A stretch of DNA of 64,000 nt, taken from Symbiodinium microadriaticum (Eukaryota > Sar > Dinophyceae > Suessiales > Symbiodiniaceae). Of this stretch, positions 27,898-39,722 are shown piece after piece; the first letter of the stretch is position 1, and each line of letters begins with the position of its first letter. A program made the translations under genes and the position numbers. Below the pieces are notes generated by a model. It did no database searches, was not told the origin of the DNA, and was given only the letters and a program-made list of their open reading frames with translations. The stretch covers positions 172,451 through 236,450 of the forward strand of contig LSRX01000302.1 in NCBI GenBank assembly GCA_001939145.1, written 5' to 3'.

Positions 27898-28004
27898 ATC
27901 GAAGCCTGAAAAACACTTCAATACCACTCCTGAAGGTTCGTTCTTTTGACTATACTATCATGAACCCCTAAACAAAAACTCTATTCTAGTCATTCGGGTC
28001 CCTA
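27898..28004 (+). mobile_element. TIR element (MITE-like), degraded copy
   Basis: The right half, GACTATACTATCATGAACCCC to CATTCGGGTCCCTATACTA, fits the family. The left half (GAAGCCTGAAAAACACTTC) is diverged. It lies head to tail with the next copy, 14 bp away. Confidence 0.5.
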
Positions 28005-28017
28005 TACTACGCAATAT

Positions 28018-28123
28018 AGGGGCCTAAATCATTGCCGATACTATCTTGGAGGTTCCTTATTATAATTATAGTATAATATACACCCCCCCCCCAAAAAAAA
28101 AAAAATTAACCATTAAGGTCCCT
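28018..28123 (+). mobile_element. TIR element (MITE-like) copy with poly-C/poly-A core
   Basis: Left AGGGGCCTAAATCATTGCC, centre GGAGGTTCCTTATTATAATTATAG, right CATTAAGGTCCCT. The usual ACCCCAAAACCC core has expanded to a run of C followed by 13 A. Confidence 0.72.
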
Positions 28124-28216
28124 GCATTAGACATGGTTCATCCCGAGACATCATCGAAGTAAGTCCTTAACCATGCACTTCGGGCTCTCAGTCGGCCCCT
28201 AACCGCTGGACCCTGC

Positions 28217-28341
28217 AGGTTTAGGGTTTCGAGTTCAGGGTTTCGTGTTCGGGGGTTATGTTGGGTTTAGGGTCTAGGGGTTTAGGGTGTGGGGTTGGGG
28301 TTTCAAGATTTAAAGTTTCGAGTTTAGGGTTTAGGGTTAAG
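28217..28341 (+). repeat. Interstitial telomere-like block (TTTAGGG)
   Basis: Many TTTAGGG variants with intervening GTTCGGGG and GGGTTTCG. Confidence 0.75.
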
Positions 28342-28979
28342 CTACCAGAGCCCCTGTACAGTTCTGGGGCTTTGTTTCAATCCCTTTGCAGGACGATCCG
28401 AAGACTGTCTCGCTCGTCGCCCTCCACCAGCATGACAGATGGGCTTGTATACAGTGGCCTGCACTTTGAACCCCTCGTAAAGGGGTCCTGCCTTCTTTCA
28501 CAATTATGAGGAGATTTTGGAGTTTCCTTCCTTTCAAAGACATCGGAGTCCCTGTAGTCTGATGTCTCCATGATGGTCTCCATGCACTACAACAAGCCCC
28601 AAAATCCGATTGAACTTAGCTACCAAGGCCCCTACATTAAACTCCCAAGCTAAAGCCTGCTGAAGTCTAAATCCGAGGAACCCTCCAGCCCGAACTCACG
28701 ACTCCAAGCCGTCGACGCCCCGACGTTTGAAGTGCACTGCGCTGCTTGAAGCCCGAAGCCCCAAAACCCTCAACCCCTTGGCTTCGTGGCAGACGTAAGA
28801 TTTCCGGACAGGCGAAGGATGTAAATTGCCTTTTATCAAGAACGTATAAGAAGGAATAGAGCAGACTGCCGTCTCATTATTTATGACACCACGAATCATT
28901 GCTGCAAAGCTTTCTTGCCCTGCAACTATCTATCAGATGCCAGAGAGAAGCAGCGCATTAGTCTCGTTTAGACAGCTCA

Positions 28980-29530
28980 GGGGTCTTACTACCACCCTTC
29001 CTATTACTACTGTTATTTTTGATGTTATCGCCATTGTTATATCTACTGTTATTGCTGCGTACTGTCTTTCCTACTATGATGATGGTTATTGCTAGGATTA
29101 CAAGGGTTACTTGTATTATTACTAGTATTGGTATTATTCGTGTTGTTAGTAATGTTGCTATTAGTAGTCGTCGTGGTGGTGGTGGTGGTGGTGGTGGTGG
29201 TGGTGGTCTTGTTCGCCTTTTTCGCATTATTGGTATTCTTAGTATTATTATTCGTACTACTGGATTGTTAGTATTACAATTAGCATTGTTTTTGGTATCA
29301 TTAGTCTCTATTTTATCTTTAACTGCATTTTACTATTGTTATTCTTGCTCTGTTTATCACATGAATTGGCACCTTGATGTTTCTTCTTCTTCTTCTTTTC
29401 GTCTTCTGCTGCTAGTGTTACTACTGGGTGGGATGACCATTACTGCAACTATGGCAACACCAATTAATTGCCCAGTTCTCACGATTATTGGTCTTGCTAC
29501 TACAATTATTGTTATTCTGTTGCATCACTT
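28980..29530. repeat. Low-complexity ATT/GTT/ACT trinucleotide tract with (GGT)n
   Basis: Degenerate three-base periodicity throughout, with a pure (GGT)n run at about 29173-29208. Long Leu/Ile/Val or Gly/Pro frames in it are artefacts. Similar tracts lie at 31080-31290 and 51415-51590. Confidence 0.8.
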
Positions 29531-29542
29531 GGCCTCAGGCCT

Positions 29543-31440
29543 ACCCTAAACCCTAAACCCTAGATGCTTCGTAGGTCAAGGTTTGGTCCGCCTTCAGGAC
29601 GTAGAGTCTCAGGAAGTGATCCTGACAAAGGCTCCAAAGCCCTAAACTCGCCCACCCTCAAAACCTAAACCTAAACCCTGAAGGCCGCAAATCCTCAGCT
29701 AGTGCTCCCACAAGCTTTTTCAGCCTAAACTCGAAAAAGCAGCAGAAGCATCCGCTTCGGTTCACAAAGTGCGAGGACGGTCTTGGCCTGTGAGTTTATC
29801 GTCCATCAGAAGTCGCTGGGCCTTGCGCGGGCCCCGGTAAATGTCGCTTTGGGGTCTGGTTAGGGGTTCATTAAGGTTCAGGGTTTAGAAGTCTACAGTT
29901 TCGGCTGCATATCGGTTTAGGGTTTAGGGTTCCTTCTCTGAGCCATCATGTTCATAGCGATGCATGGAAGAAACCTTCGCAGTCTCCGCACAGGTGGCGC
30001 TGGACCAGCGAGGAAATGCGCACCTCTACCAGTACACGCCCCACAGCGATGGCCGCGAGGGGGACTGCCAGGGCTGGAGATGATCCTGCGGGCAAGTTTG
30101 GGTCTTCAGCCTACATCCGCCGTATCTTTTTTCTTTAGCCGGTATTTCTATGATTCTGAGTTACGCTGCCATTAGACTTCATCATTACTCTTAATTAGTT
30201 ATTTCCACGTTTAGGGTTAGAGGGCTCTTGGCGAGAAGGATCTTGAGTAGTGATGCTTCGCAATTTTCCGGCTGCAAACGGTGAATCCACACAACCTGAA
30301 CGTACCGGGGAGCATTGCCGGATGTGACAATTCAGAGTGGTGTTGATTGGTTTCGCGGTTTCGGTCTTGCCCTCTGGATTTGGTGGAAACATCAAGAGGT
30401 CGACATGAGTGTGCTAGATGCTGCTCCCTCCACTGAACTGAACCATCGGTTGATGACCACTGCAACGCTTTGCCCAAAGTCTTCTGAAGGGACGCGCCTA
30501 AAGTCCCGCAAATGCAAAATTTGGGCTCCAAACCGCGGCGGAGCCTTCGGAGGATCAGATTCTGCGCAGCTGTGCCACCTTCGCCATGGGTGCACCCTGC
30601 CGGGCAGTACTCAGGCATCTCGGGGCTTGGTTGAACCTGAACAGCTTGGACTTGGAGTAATTATATGATGACCCTAAGCCCTAGGCCTTACACCCTAAAC
30701 CCGATGGCAAATGATGGTATATCCAGGACCCAATACCCTAAAGGGTCTACATCGAAACTCCTTAGATCTCAAGCAGGCAGTCTTCAAACTCTGTCTCTGA
30801 ACCAAAACACTAAGCTTGCACGAAACCCCTTGCTTTAACCCCTCAGCCCAAAAACTGAGCATATCTCAGCTCCCACAAGTATCCTAGACCCCCAGGCTCT
30901 TAGCCTCCCAAAGCAAAAGAAACAATCATCATTGGTAAGCAGACGACCTGTGCGAAACAGAGCATTGAATGGTAGATACTGTAGAAACATTCGGGATCAG
31001 CTCCCATGTTAGTCAAAGAGCAGAGCGACATGTTTTGATGATTATCGCAGCTGCGGTAGCATTAATGATGCCCTAATAATTTAATAGCCAAGTTATTCTT
31101 CTTATCCTTACTACTATTATCATTCTTATTGTTTTCATTATCATTAAGTATTCTTGTTGTTCTTCTTATTCTTATTATTCTTCTTCCTCCTGGTCTTGCT
31201 ACTCTTATGTTTATTCGTATGCCTAGTCTTATTCTTGTTGTTCTTCAATGCTCTTCTTCCTATTTTTCTTAATATTACCTTGCAAAGGATACGCGCGCCT
31301 TTGCCCTGAACCCTAAACCTTTCCTGGTCTGCAATGACCCGGTAGAGGCTCCAGACCGACCCATCTGCGCAGAGCTTGTCGTGGCCTTGGAAAGTTCGGG
31401 ATGCGGGGGTTTAGCAGGGTTTAGGGTTTAGTATTTAGGG
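29543..31440. other. Mostly non-coding stretch
   Basis: C-strand telomere-like blocks at 29543-29565, 29639-29683 and 30672-30706; G-strand blocks at 29870-29935 and 31409-31455. One exon-like segment at 29955-30076 is listed separately. Confidence 0.5.
29955..30076 (+). CDS. Possible internal exon, unrecognised
   Basis: After a potential acceptor (CATAG) the frame gives EETFAVSAQVALDQRGN and HLYQYTPHSDGREGDCQGW before a TGA. The composition is protein-like and free of repeat bias, unlike its neighbours. A possible donor GTGAGT lies upstream at about 29790 after another short open stretch. Family unknown; it may be chance. Confidence 0.25.
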
Positions 31441-32073
31441 TTTAGGTTGGGTTTTGGGGGGTTTGAGGGTGTGGGGATTTCGGGCATGTTAGGGGCTTAG
31501 GGTACTGTGGGCCTAGAGTTTTGGGGTTTCATGTTTGGGGCATCGTTTTGGTTGCGGATGTGTGTGTATATATAGAGTCTATAGAGTCTAGGGTTTTGGA
31601 TGGTTTGGGTGCAGGTCGATTTTCGTAAAGTGGCGTGCAAGATATGCTTTATAAGTCTTTTTCGGGGCCATGGCTTGCAGTTCTTTGATTTGGATCCTAA
31701 GCCGGTAAGCCCTAAAACCCAAAAGCCCCAAACCCTAAAGCCAGCCAGCACCCTAGGTTTCAGGTCTGTTTGGACTCAGCTCTGAACTTCAACTTAAAAC
31801 CCTAAAGCTGTGGCCTGTATCTTTGTGACTTCGTGCCACGGTTTAGGGTTTAAGGGTTTAGGGTTTAGGGGTTTAGGGTTAGGGTTGAAAAATACCATGA
31901 CAAGAATGTACGCATCGAAGACTACTATGTATTTCTGCGACAAGGTCACCCCTTGGTATTTCGGCTGGTGATTTAGCCCGCAGGGCTTTTTAGGGCTGTG
32001 AGTTTTGGGAAGGTGTTGTAAGTTTTCATGGTAGAATTACCAAATAGAAAACTCCCCTCAGCTTAATATTATA

Positions 32074-32450
32074 CTGTAGGGACTAAGGAGCTAATCAGTG
32101 CTAGTATTCGTTGGGGTTCTTCTTATAGGAAGGAAGGAAGGAAGGAATAGCAAAAAAGCCAAGTAGTCTAGTCTAGCCTAGCCTCGTCCAGTCTCGGGTC
32201 TTAGGTCAACGTTGCACCCCGCGAGCCAAACCGAAAACTCCCTGAAGCCACTGGCGCAACGAGGCTGATGGCCGCAGGAAGCGGGGAGCTCTTCTGCCTC
32301 CGGCCCATCGACGATCAGGCGCAGCGCTTCTTAGTATACTATACGATACTATACTATACTATACGATACTATACTATACTATACTATACTATACTATACT
32401 ATACTGTACTATACTATACTATAATTATTATGAGGAGCCCTGAAATAATT
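32074..32450 (+). mobile_element. Probable TIR element expanded by an internal (ACTAT)n array
   Basis: Left part TAGGGACTAAGGAGCTAATC and TCGTTGGGGTTCTTCTTATAG resembles the family's left half. Right part ATTATTATGAGGAGCCCTG resembles the right end. Between them lie a GGAA run, unrelated sequence and the pentanucleotide array 32333-32423. Duplicated at 33153-33529. Confidence 0.35.
32333..32423. repeat. (ACTAT)n pentanucleotide array
   Basis: About 17 ACTAT units with a few ACGAT and ACTGT variants. An identical array at 33412-33502 belongs to the duplication. Confidence 0.95.
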
Positions 32451-32518
32451 AGTATTCTTTCTTTCAGATGGTGCAAAGTCCTCCGCGGACCGAAATAGCA
32501 TTGGCAACTACTCCGGCT

Positions 32519-32519
32519 N
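32519..32519. other. Single N at the duplication junction
   Basis: One ambiguous base exactly between the two identical copies, typical of a scaffold join. Confidence 0.95.
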
Positions 32520-33597
32520 TTTAGGTTGGGTTTTGGGGGGTTTGAGGGTGTGGGGATTTCGGGCATGTTAGGGGCTTAGGGTACTGTGGGCCTAGAGTTT
32601 TGGGGTTTCATGTTTGGGGCATCGTTTTGGTTGCGGATGTGTGTGTATATATAGAGTCTATAGAGTCTAGGGTTTTGGATGGTTTGGGTGCAGGTCGATT
32701 TTCGTAAAGTGGCGTGCAAGATATGCTTTATAAGTCTTTTTCGGGGCCATGGCTTGCAGTTCTTTGATTTGGATCCTAAGCCGGTAAGCCCTAAAACCCA
32801 AAAGCCCCAAACCCTAAAGCCAGCCAGCACCCTAGGTTTCAGGTCTGTTTGGACTCAGCTCTGAACTTCAACTTAAAACCCTAAAGCTGTGGCCTGTATC
32901 TTTGTGACTTCGTGCCACGGTTTAGGGTTTAAGGGTTTAGGGTTTAGGGGTTTAGGGTTAGGGTTGAAAAATACCATGACAAGAATGTACGCATCGAAGA
33001 CTACTATGTATTTCTGCGACAAGGTCACCCCTTGGTATTTCGGCTGGTGATTTAGCCCGCAGGGCTTTTTAGGGCTGTGAGTTTTGGGAAGGTGTTGTAA
33101 GTTTTCATGGTAGAATTACCAAATAGAAAACTCCCCTCAGCTTAATATTATACTGTAGGGACTAAGGAGCTAATCAGTGCTAGTATTCGTTGGGGTTCTT
33201 CTTATAGGAAGGAAGGAAGGAAGGAATAGCAAAAAAGCCAAGTAGTCTAGTCTAGCCTAGCCTCGTCCAGTCTCGGGTCTTAGGTCAACGTTGCACCCCG
33301 CGAGCCAAACCGAAAACTCCCTGAAGCCACTGGCGCAACGAGGCTGATGGCCGCAGGAAGCGGGGAGCTCTTCTGCCTCCGGCCCATCGACGATCAGGCG
33401 CAGCGCTTCTTAGTATACTATACGATACTATACTATACTATACGATACTATACTATACTATACTATACTATACTATACTATACTGTACTATACTATACTA
33501 TAATTATTATGAGGAGCCCTGAAATAATTAGTATTCTTTCTTTCAGATGGTGCAAAGTCCTCCGCGGACCGAAATAGCATTGGCAACTACTCCGGCT
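32520..33597. repeat. Second copy of the 1,078-bp direct duplication
   Basis: See 31441-32518. Unique sequence resumes at 33598. Confidence 0.95.
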
Positions 33598-36453
33598 TCT
33601 ATCTTACTCGTTCCTGCCAGAAGACCGGGGACATTCGCTCGGTCTTTCGGAAAAAGCCTTGCGTCGCATTGATCATCGACTAGCCAAAACCAGTCTCCCA
33701 TCCCTAATGAGCCCTATAAACCCTGCAGTATGGTATGAGGCGCTTGGAAAATATCCTTGTGAAGTGGTCTCTTCCTACACGCCATTCCTATGGTCATAGG
33801 GTTTGTGTGTTTGGGGTTTAGGGTTCAGGGTTTGGGTTTCGGGGCCCATTCGAAGCCCTCTACTGAAGTTGCACCCTGGACTCCAATCAGCGCCCTAAAC
33901 TGTGGACCCTGCAGGGTTTACGGTTACCTTCCCTCTTGTACCCACAGAGCCCCCGTCACGCTTAATTCGGCCATATAACCCTAAGCCGCAAGGCCCCTTC
34001 AAGAAGGGCGTGCTCAGTTCCCTGGGTACGTCCAAGCCTTGTAGGCATACCGGACGATCACCACACTCCTGGGCATGCTTTTCACACGCACGGCCCTCGT
34101 AAAGAACACCGGAGCTCTCAGGCATAGTTGCGGAGGCTCCATTTTGGGTAAGAGTTCTATCTTACCACAAGACAAAAGAAAGGGCGCTTTCGAGGACTGT
34201 CCGTGATTCAGAACCTGGGCTCAGTGTCGGGTTTGGGGCTTCAAGCCTAAATGCTCAATTGTCTCGGGTTTAGATTCAGCAGATGGTGACCCGAAGTACT
34301 ACACTGCTCAAAGCTTAGACCCTAACTCTACGTTTCTAGTGCCAGTCTGGCAAGCTGAAAACATGAGCGTTGATGTCAAAAACCATGGTGATGACCGTAG
34401 TGATGGCACTTGTGACGAGGATGGTAGAGCTGACTGCTAACAGCCTGAATGGTACTTGCCGTGATACTGTCTCCTTAGCAATGATACTTAGTGTCAGTAA
34501 GTACAGTATCCGAAGCCAGGCCCCGGTGGTTTTGAGCTATGCAAGCGGTTGGCTCTACTGGAAAACAAGAGAACTCGGTGTACCTGTGGTTTAGACTGTA
34601 GTTCTTTCAGTGAGCGAGTCTCCTGGCTAGGGTCCCACATCAGAATACAAGGTACTGCAATCAACAACTGCAGTGGAGACTACAGCGGTTTGGATACGAA
34701 ACACAAGTGCTCTGAGGCCTCCCATTTCGCTGCGGACTCAATCCAAGGCACTGGCTGCCTTGTCATATGTAGGGTTTCTAGGATTTAGGCTTTAGGGTTT
34801 AGGAATCTATAGACTGGTGGCGATGGGGTCATGATTTGCGCGATGTGATGGCGGAAGGAATGGAGATCCAAGACTCTAAACCCTGCACCCAGTACCCGAA
34901 ACCCCACACCATAAAACCTTATACACTCTAAAGCCAAAAAAAGTCTTACGCCATGTTATGCCTTGACAAAAGCCTTAAACCCTCAACCCCAATATGTCAT
35001 CAGTTCTTGCCGGCTTATGGTTTCAGGGTTTAGGTCTGGGATACCCTGAGTCTGCTCTTCTACTGTTGATGAAAAAATCCTGCATGAGCTTAAGAACTCT
35101 AAACTATGGGAATTATGGTATATTCCTTATTAGGGGTAATGCAGGATTTATATCATCAACCGTAGCATAGGCATTCATTGACTTCGCAACGGCCAAGATC
35201 ACCAAAGGCTCGCCTGGACCCAAAGATTCTTGTGAGCGGCCCGTCTCCCTTGACCTCAGGCTCTCTAGACTCATTTTTTCATGGCTTCTTTGGCCCAAAG
35301 GCTTTGCTAAAGACGGAGTTTGATTTCAGCCGTACCTATAGTCCTCATCGTAGTTCCTTTCTTTAGTTAAGCCCACTGTAGTTGAGGATCCTAGATCCCC
35401 TAGGTAACTCACAACAGGAACTGCCTAAAGCCCTAAACCCTAAAACCCCAAACCCTAAACCTCAAACCCTAAACCCTAAAACCCTAAACCCTACAATGGA
35501 GACCATGGGTAGGTTTCGTCTCTTTAGCTGCAGGGCATTCCGGAGCCACGACGGGCCGGCAACGCTGCTGACCCCTCGCAAGAACATCGAGGATTCCTCG
35601 CTTCTTTGGGGTCATGTAGTGAGCTTAATTCAAGGTACCACAGCTGGGTTCTAGATACTTCATTTATGTGATTAGTATAATTTGGCAACACAACATGATG
35701 TAGGATGATATATAGTTTGATGTAATACTGCGGCATGTAGTACTGTAATGGTTTTTGTCACGTAATGTCATGTAATGTAATATATGCCCACACTCCCCAA
35801 CCCTAAAACCTAAACCTTAAATCCTACATCCTGACCTCATATCCTCGACCCTAAACTTTAAACCTTACACCTCAAACCTAGAAGTCATGCAACCATCATC
35901 CGAGCATATTCTGGGAGTTTGTTTTAGATTGGAGTTTACAGTGCCTTATAGGCTTTTCTGGGGGAGTGTGGATTCGATGAGGGGTTCATGAGGATTTGAG
36001 GTGGGTCTTCGTCAAAGTTGGGCGCCCGATGCTTTGTTCTAGGAGCTCGGTTCATCCGAACAGTGTCATCTTTTTGGGATTTAGATTGGGCTTCCTTCCT
36101 TGCTCTCGGATTTTTTTCCACCAGCCCGAAAAGCCTGCAGAGCTTGCGGCCTAGGCCCTGCAGTGTAGCTGAAGATCTTCGCAGCCCAATGCGATATCTT
36201 CCATCGCTTTTTTCCCGAGCGAATAATTGAGAGCTTTAGGGTTGCGGGTTTAGAGTTTAAAGGCCCCTCCCAAAAAAAAAAATCTGAAGCCCACGAGGAT
36301 GCCGTGCTCATTCGGCACTTTGCCTTCCTCTCCCTGCCCCTCCAGCAGACCATCTCCCAGAAGATGCGGTGACGACCCCCCCGTCTTCGGTCTAGGGCTT
36401 AAGGGGTTCAGGGGTTCGAGACTGCAGGGCTTTGAGCCTGAGGCAATCTTGAA

Positions 36454-36550
36454 AGGGGGCCTTAATTAATTAGAGACCTATAATAGTTAGAACAGAATAC
36501 ATTGGGGTTTATTGGGGTGGTATGTTGTAAGTATACCGGAAGAAGGAACC
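36454..36550 (-). mobile_element. TIR element (MITE-like), reverse orientation, diverged
   Basis: Reads GGGGGCCTTAATTAATTAG, then AACAGAATACATTGGGGTTTATTGGGG and GAAGAAGGAACCC, the reverse-complement order of the family. The far end is unclear. Confidence 0.5.
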
Positions 36551-36665
36551 CTCGCGGATGCGCATGAAGGAACCCCAAGGAGTAGTGAAGTAGCAGCATT
36601 CTCTTTCCAGGCCAGTACCGTAGCTCTGCCCGTTGTGCCTTGGTTCCTGCTTCCAGCTGGTCAGG

Positions 36666-36730
36666 ATTTAAACCCTAAACCCGACACCCTAAACCCCTAA
36701 TTAGGGTTTAGGGTTTAGGGTTTGAGGCGT
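36666..36730. repeat. Head-to-head telomere-like palindrome
   Basis: CCCTAAACCCCTAA runs straight into TTAGGGTTTAGGGTTTAGGG with no spacer (the turn is at 36701/36702), giving an inverted telomere-like junction. Confidence 0.9.
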
Positions 36731-36773
36731 AGGGCCTCCAGATCCCGAACGGCGAAGAACGACTTAGTTACAC

Positions 36774-36882
36774 GGGCGGCCTGAACAATTAGTCTATGAT
36801 ACTGTTCCTTCGGGTTCGTGGTTAGAACTCTGCCATAATCCAATTACCCCAAGACTGTCTTGATTATGAAAGGCCCTTCTCT
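36774..36882 (+). mobile_element. TIR element (MITE-like), diverged copy
   Basis: Left GGCGGCCTGAACAATTAGTC, centre TATGATACTGTTCCTTCGGGTTC, right TTGATTATGAAAGGCCC. Confidence 0.5.
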
Positions 36883-38308
36883 TGGTACGCTCCTTCAAGG
36901 ATTCGACAGTGAGGGCTCTGTCGGCTTCCTCGGGTCTTCATGCGGGTATCGTATGTTTGGTTGGAACGTCTTTCTTGGCCCGAATCCCTAAGCCCTAACC
37001 CCTATAAACCCCAAGCCCTCAACCCTAAATCTCAAATCCTAAACTCCTAAACCCTTAAACCCAACAAAAATGCTAAACCCTAACCGGATGCTTTGCAAGG
37101 AGCCATCCGAGACCCCGGAAAGCCTTAGCTCCAAATCTCAAAGCTGGGCAGCCCGTTGTCCAAAAAAGCCCGAAGACTCTTATCTTAGACAGTTGGAATT
37201 TTGGGCTTAGGTTTTGGGGCCCGTGGGTTTAGGGCATGGGATCTGATATAGTTTGTTGTTTGACGTGTCGGATTTAGCGTTTCGGGATTTTACGGCTTGG
37301 AAGCTGAAGCCGTTATCTGGCCCCAGGCTGTCTCGCTGAGACGGCATCGAAACCCAAAGCTGCCAGGAGCACGTCGAACGCAGGATACCTCGATGTTGCT
37401 GACCTTTTAGAGCCTGATTTCTCTTCTTCAACGCTCAGCTAGCTCAAAGCCTTAACAGTCCCCAACCCCCAAGCTCAGGCAACTCGAGAAGCCCACCGCT
37501 TTTCAACGCCGCTTGCATCTTAAGCCCGACTTCCTGGTATTGTTGCTGCTTTTTCATTGACGCCATGGTGAAGAGACGAAGCTGGGGTCTTCTTGCAGCA
37601 GTCCTGCTCTTACAGGCCAGCTCTGACCCCAGAATCACAAGGATCCCTTGCGCCGGGGTGTTTCATTCGCAGGCAGGAGCGTTTCCAAAAAGATGGCCCC
37701 GGCCCATACCGACCGAAGTTGGATAATTTGAAACGACATATTATAGCATTAGTTCAGTGCATTATAGTAGGTTATAGTATCTTATCGTATTTGATTCTGT
37801 ACTATATAGCACAGCACAGTGTGGCCGCTCACTGGCGGATTGCAGAGAGTGTTGCAGTTGTGCACGTCTTGCCACCATCCCTTGCCACAAGCATAAAAGC
37901 TTGTACCCGAGGTTTTACTTAGGTAGGGGCTCCGCGCAGTTTCGATTTGCTAGGCTGAGGACGGTTCGGCCATGGGGACGTTCGGAGTTAGGGTCGCGGC
38001 AGTTTGTGGTGAGAGGTCAACAAAACGCTGCAGATTCAAGGCAACGGGCTTCTTTTTCTGACAGCTTCGGCATGATCTGGATGTCATGTTCTGAAATCCA
38101 AGGACTTGCAAAGATCAGTTGCAAACCGGATAATAGGATCCCTACCTAAAGGCTGAAGAACCACCGAAAGGACGGGGGACACCTATAGAAATCACATTTC
38201 AACCCTATAGGCCCTAAACCCTGAAACAGCAAGACCTAAACATGAACACTTAGCCTCGAACGCACCTTGAAGGTTTCGAGACCTTCACGGCCACTTGGCT
38301 TTCTGTAC

Positions 38309-38400
38309 TATAGGGGCCTTATTTTTTTAAGGAGGTTCTGGGGTAGGTTCTGGGGTATAGTACACTACAGTTACTACAATTACCTGATATTGTGCGGAGG
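38309..38400 (-). mobile_element. TIR element (MITE-like), reverse orientation, diverged
   Basis: CTATAGGGGCCTTATTTTTTTAA, then GGTTCTGGGGTATAGTACACTAC, matching the reverse complement of the family's right half. The left end is poorly kept. Confidence 0.5.
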
Positions 38401-39624
38401 CTGTTTTGCGCGAAAGGCGCTTGTGCACGGAGTCTCAACATTTGGGTATCTGTTGTCGTGAGCCGTTGGTTGGGCTGGGGGCTTACCATTTCCTCGACGC
38501 ATCGTCTGGTAGATAGGACTCCATACAGTATGCATTTTCCTTGCACGCGTCCATAGATACGCTGAAGCAATCTGATGTTCAGGTGCAAAAACCCGAAAGC
38601 CTTAACCCTAAATCCTTACCGTCCGACGCTCCCAAAGCTTGCATTTTGTGCTGTGTGGCCCTCGCAGAAGCCTTCCAACCCCCAAACTTGCCATATCACG
38701 GTATCCTGCCTACTGAATGGTAGCGCAAATAGGAAGCGACGAAGGTCGTTGACCCTTTTGTGCATCTGCGACAGGGAAGGCTTGAAGGTGTGGTTGAAGC
38801 AAACTCAGAGAGCCCCAAAGTTCAAACGCTTTAGGGTGTAGGGGTCTCCAGTCTCACAGGCCTTGAATCACAAACCCTTGGCTGAAAGTCCCAAGACCTA
38901 AACCGCGTGTATGCAACTGTATGCACAAACACAAACATACATATAACAACGGAAAATGCCGGCGACCGACAAACCCTCAACACTGAGCCAAGCTTTCGGG
39001 AACCCGCAACCCCAAAACCCAGAAGGTGCTCAACTTCGAGGCCCAAGTCTTCATCCACTGACCCGAACCTCCGAGTGCTGTTACCCCAAACACGACTTAG
39101 AAGCTACAATCCCACAGCCCCCATAGACCTTAACTCCCCCAGACCTTACAAACAAGCGCAGGAAAGGCGAGCAGATTAAGATATACTATAGTACAAAAGA
39201 CTGGTGTGTAGTATTCTTTTGCACTACAGTATGATATAATCTAGTATAATATACCATAGTATCCTATTACTAAATTTTTAAGAAATAAAACAATATCCCT
39301 AAGCCCTAAACCCTAAACCCTCAACCCTAAACCCCTAAACCCCAACCCTTCCAAAGGCTTTCGGCCTTCACGGCCTTTCACCTCCCCAACCTCGGCGGGC
39401 CCTCCGTCGCCTGGCGCGGGAGGAGGCCCGGACGTCTAAATGGCGGAAGGGTTTTAGGGTTTTAGTAGGGTTATAGGGTTTTAGATTTTTAGGGTTTTAG
39501 AGTTTTAGGGTTTTAGGATTTTTAAGGTTTTAGGGCTTAGGGATTCTGAGAACTTCAGGAACATACGCATAGAACTAGAGACAAGCGAAGAATCTAGACA
39601 AGGTCACATGTAGATGTACGTGAC

Positions 39625-39722
39625 GGTATATATATATATATATATGCATATGTATACATACACACACACATACACATATATATATATATATATATATAAT
39701 ATATATATATATATATAATATG
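39625..39722. repeat. (AT)n/(AC)n microsatellite cluster
   Basis: Alternating AT runs broken by GCATATGTATACATACACAC. Confidence 0.95.

Larger units (their letters stand above)
31441..32518. repeat. First copy of a perfect 1,078-bp direct duplication
   Basis: Identical base for base, as far as I could follow, to 32520-33597 at a constant offset of 1,079. It includes telomere-like blocks, a GGAA run, a (ACTAT)n array and TIR-element-like ends. Most likely two overlapping contigs that were not merged. Confidence 0.95.
33598..38308. other. Non-coding stretch
   Basis: Telomere-like blocks at 33808-33842, 34765-34802, 34880-34930, 35430-35490, 35800-35880, 36666-36730 and 36985-37085. Two TIR-element copies are listed separately. 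34130-34760 and 37450-38150 are free of repeats, but no protein family is recognisable. Confidence 0.5.

Noticed and set aside
28958-29549. Hydrophobic open frames that might suggest a membrane protein
   Set aside because: Ile/Leu/Val runs come from ATT/GTT/CTT trinucleotide tracts and a (GGT)n run.
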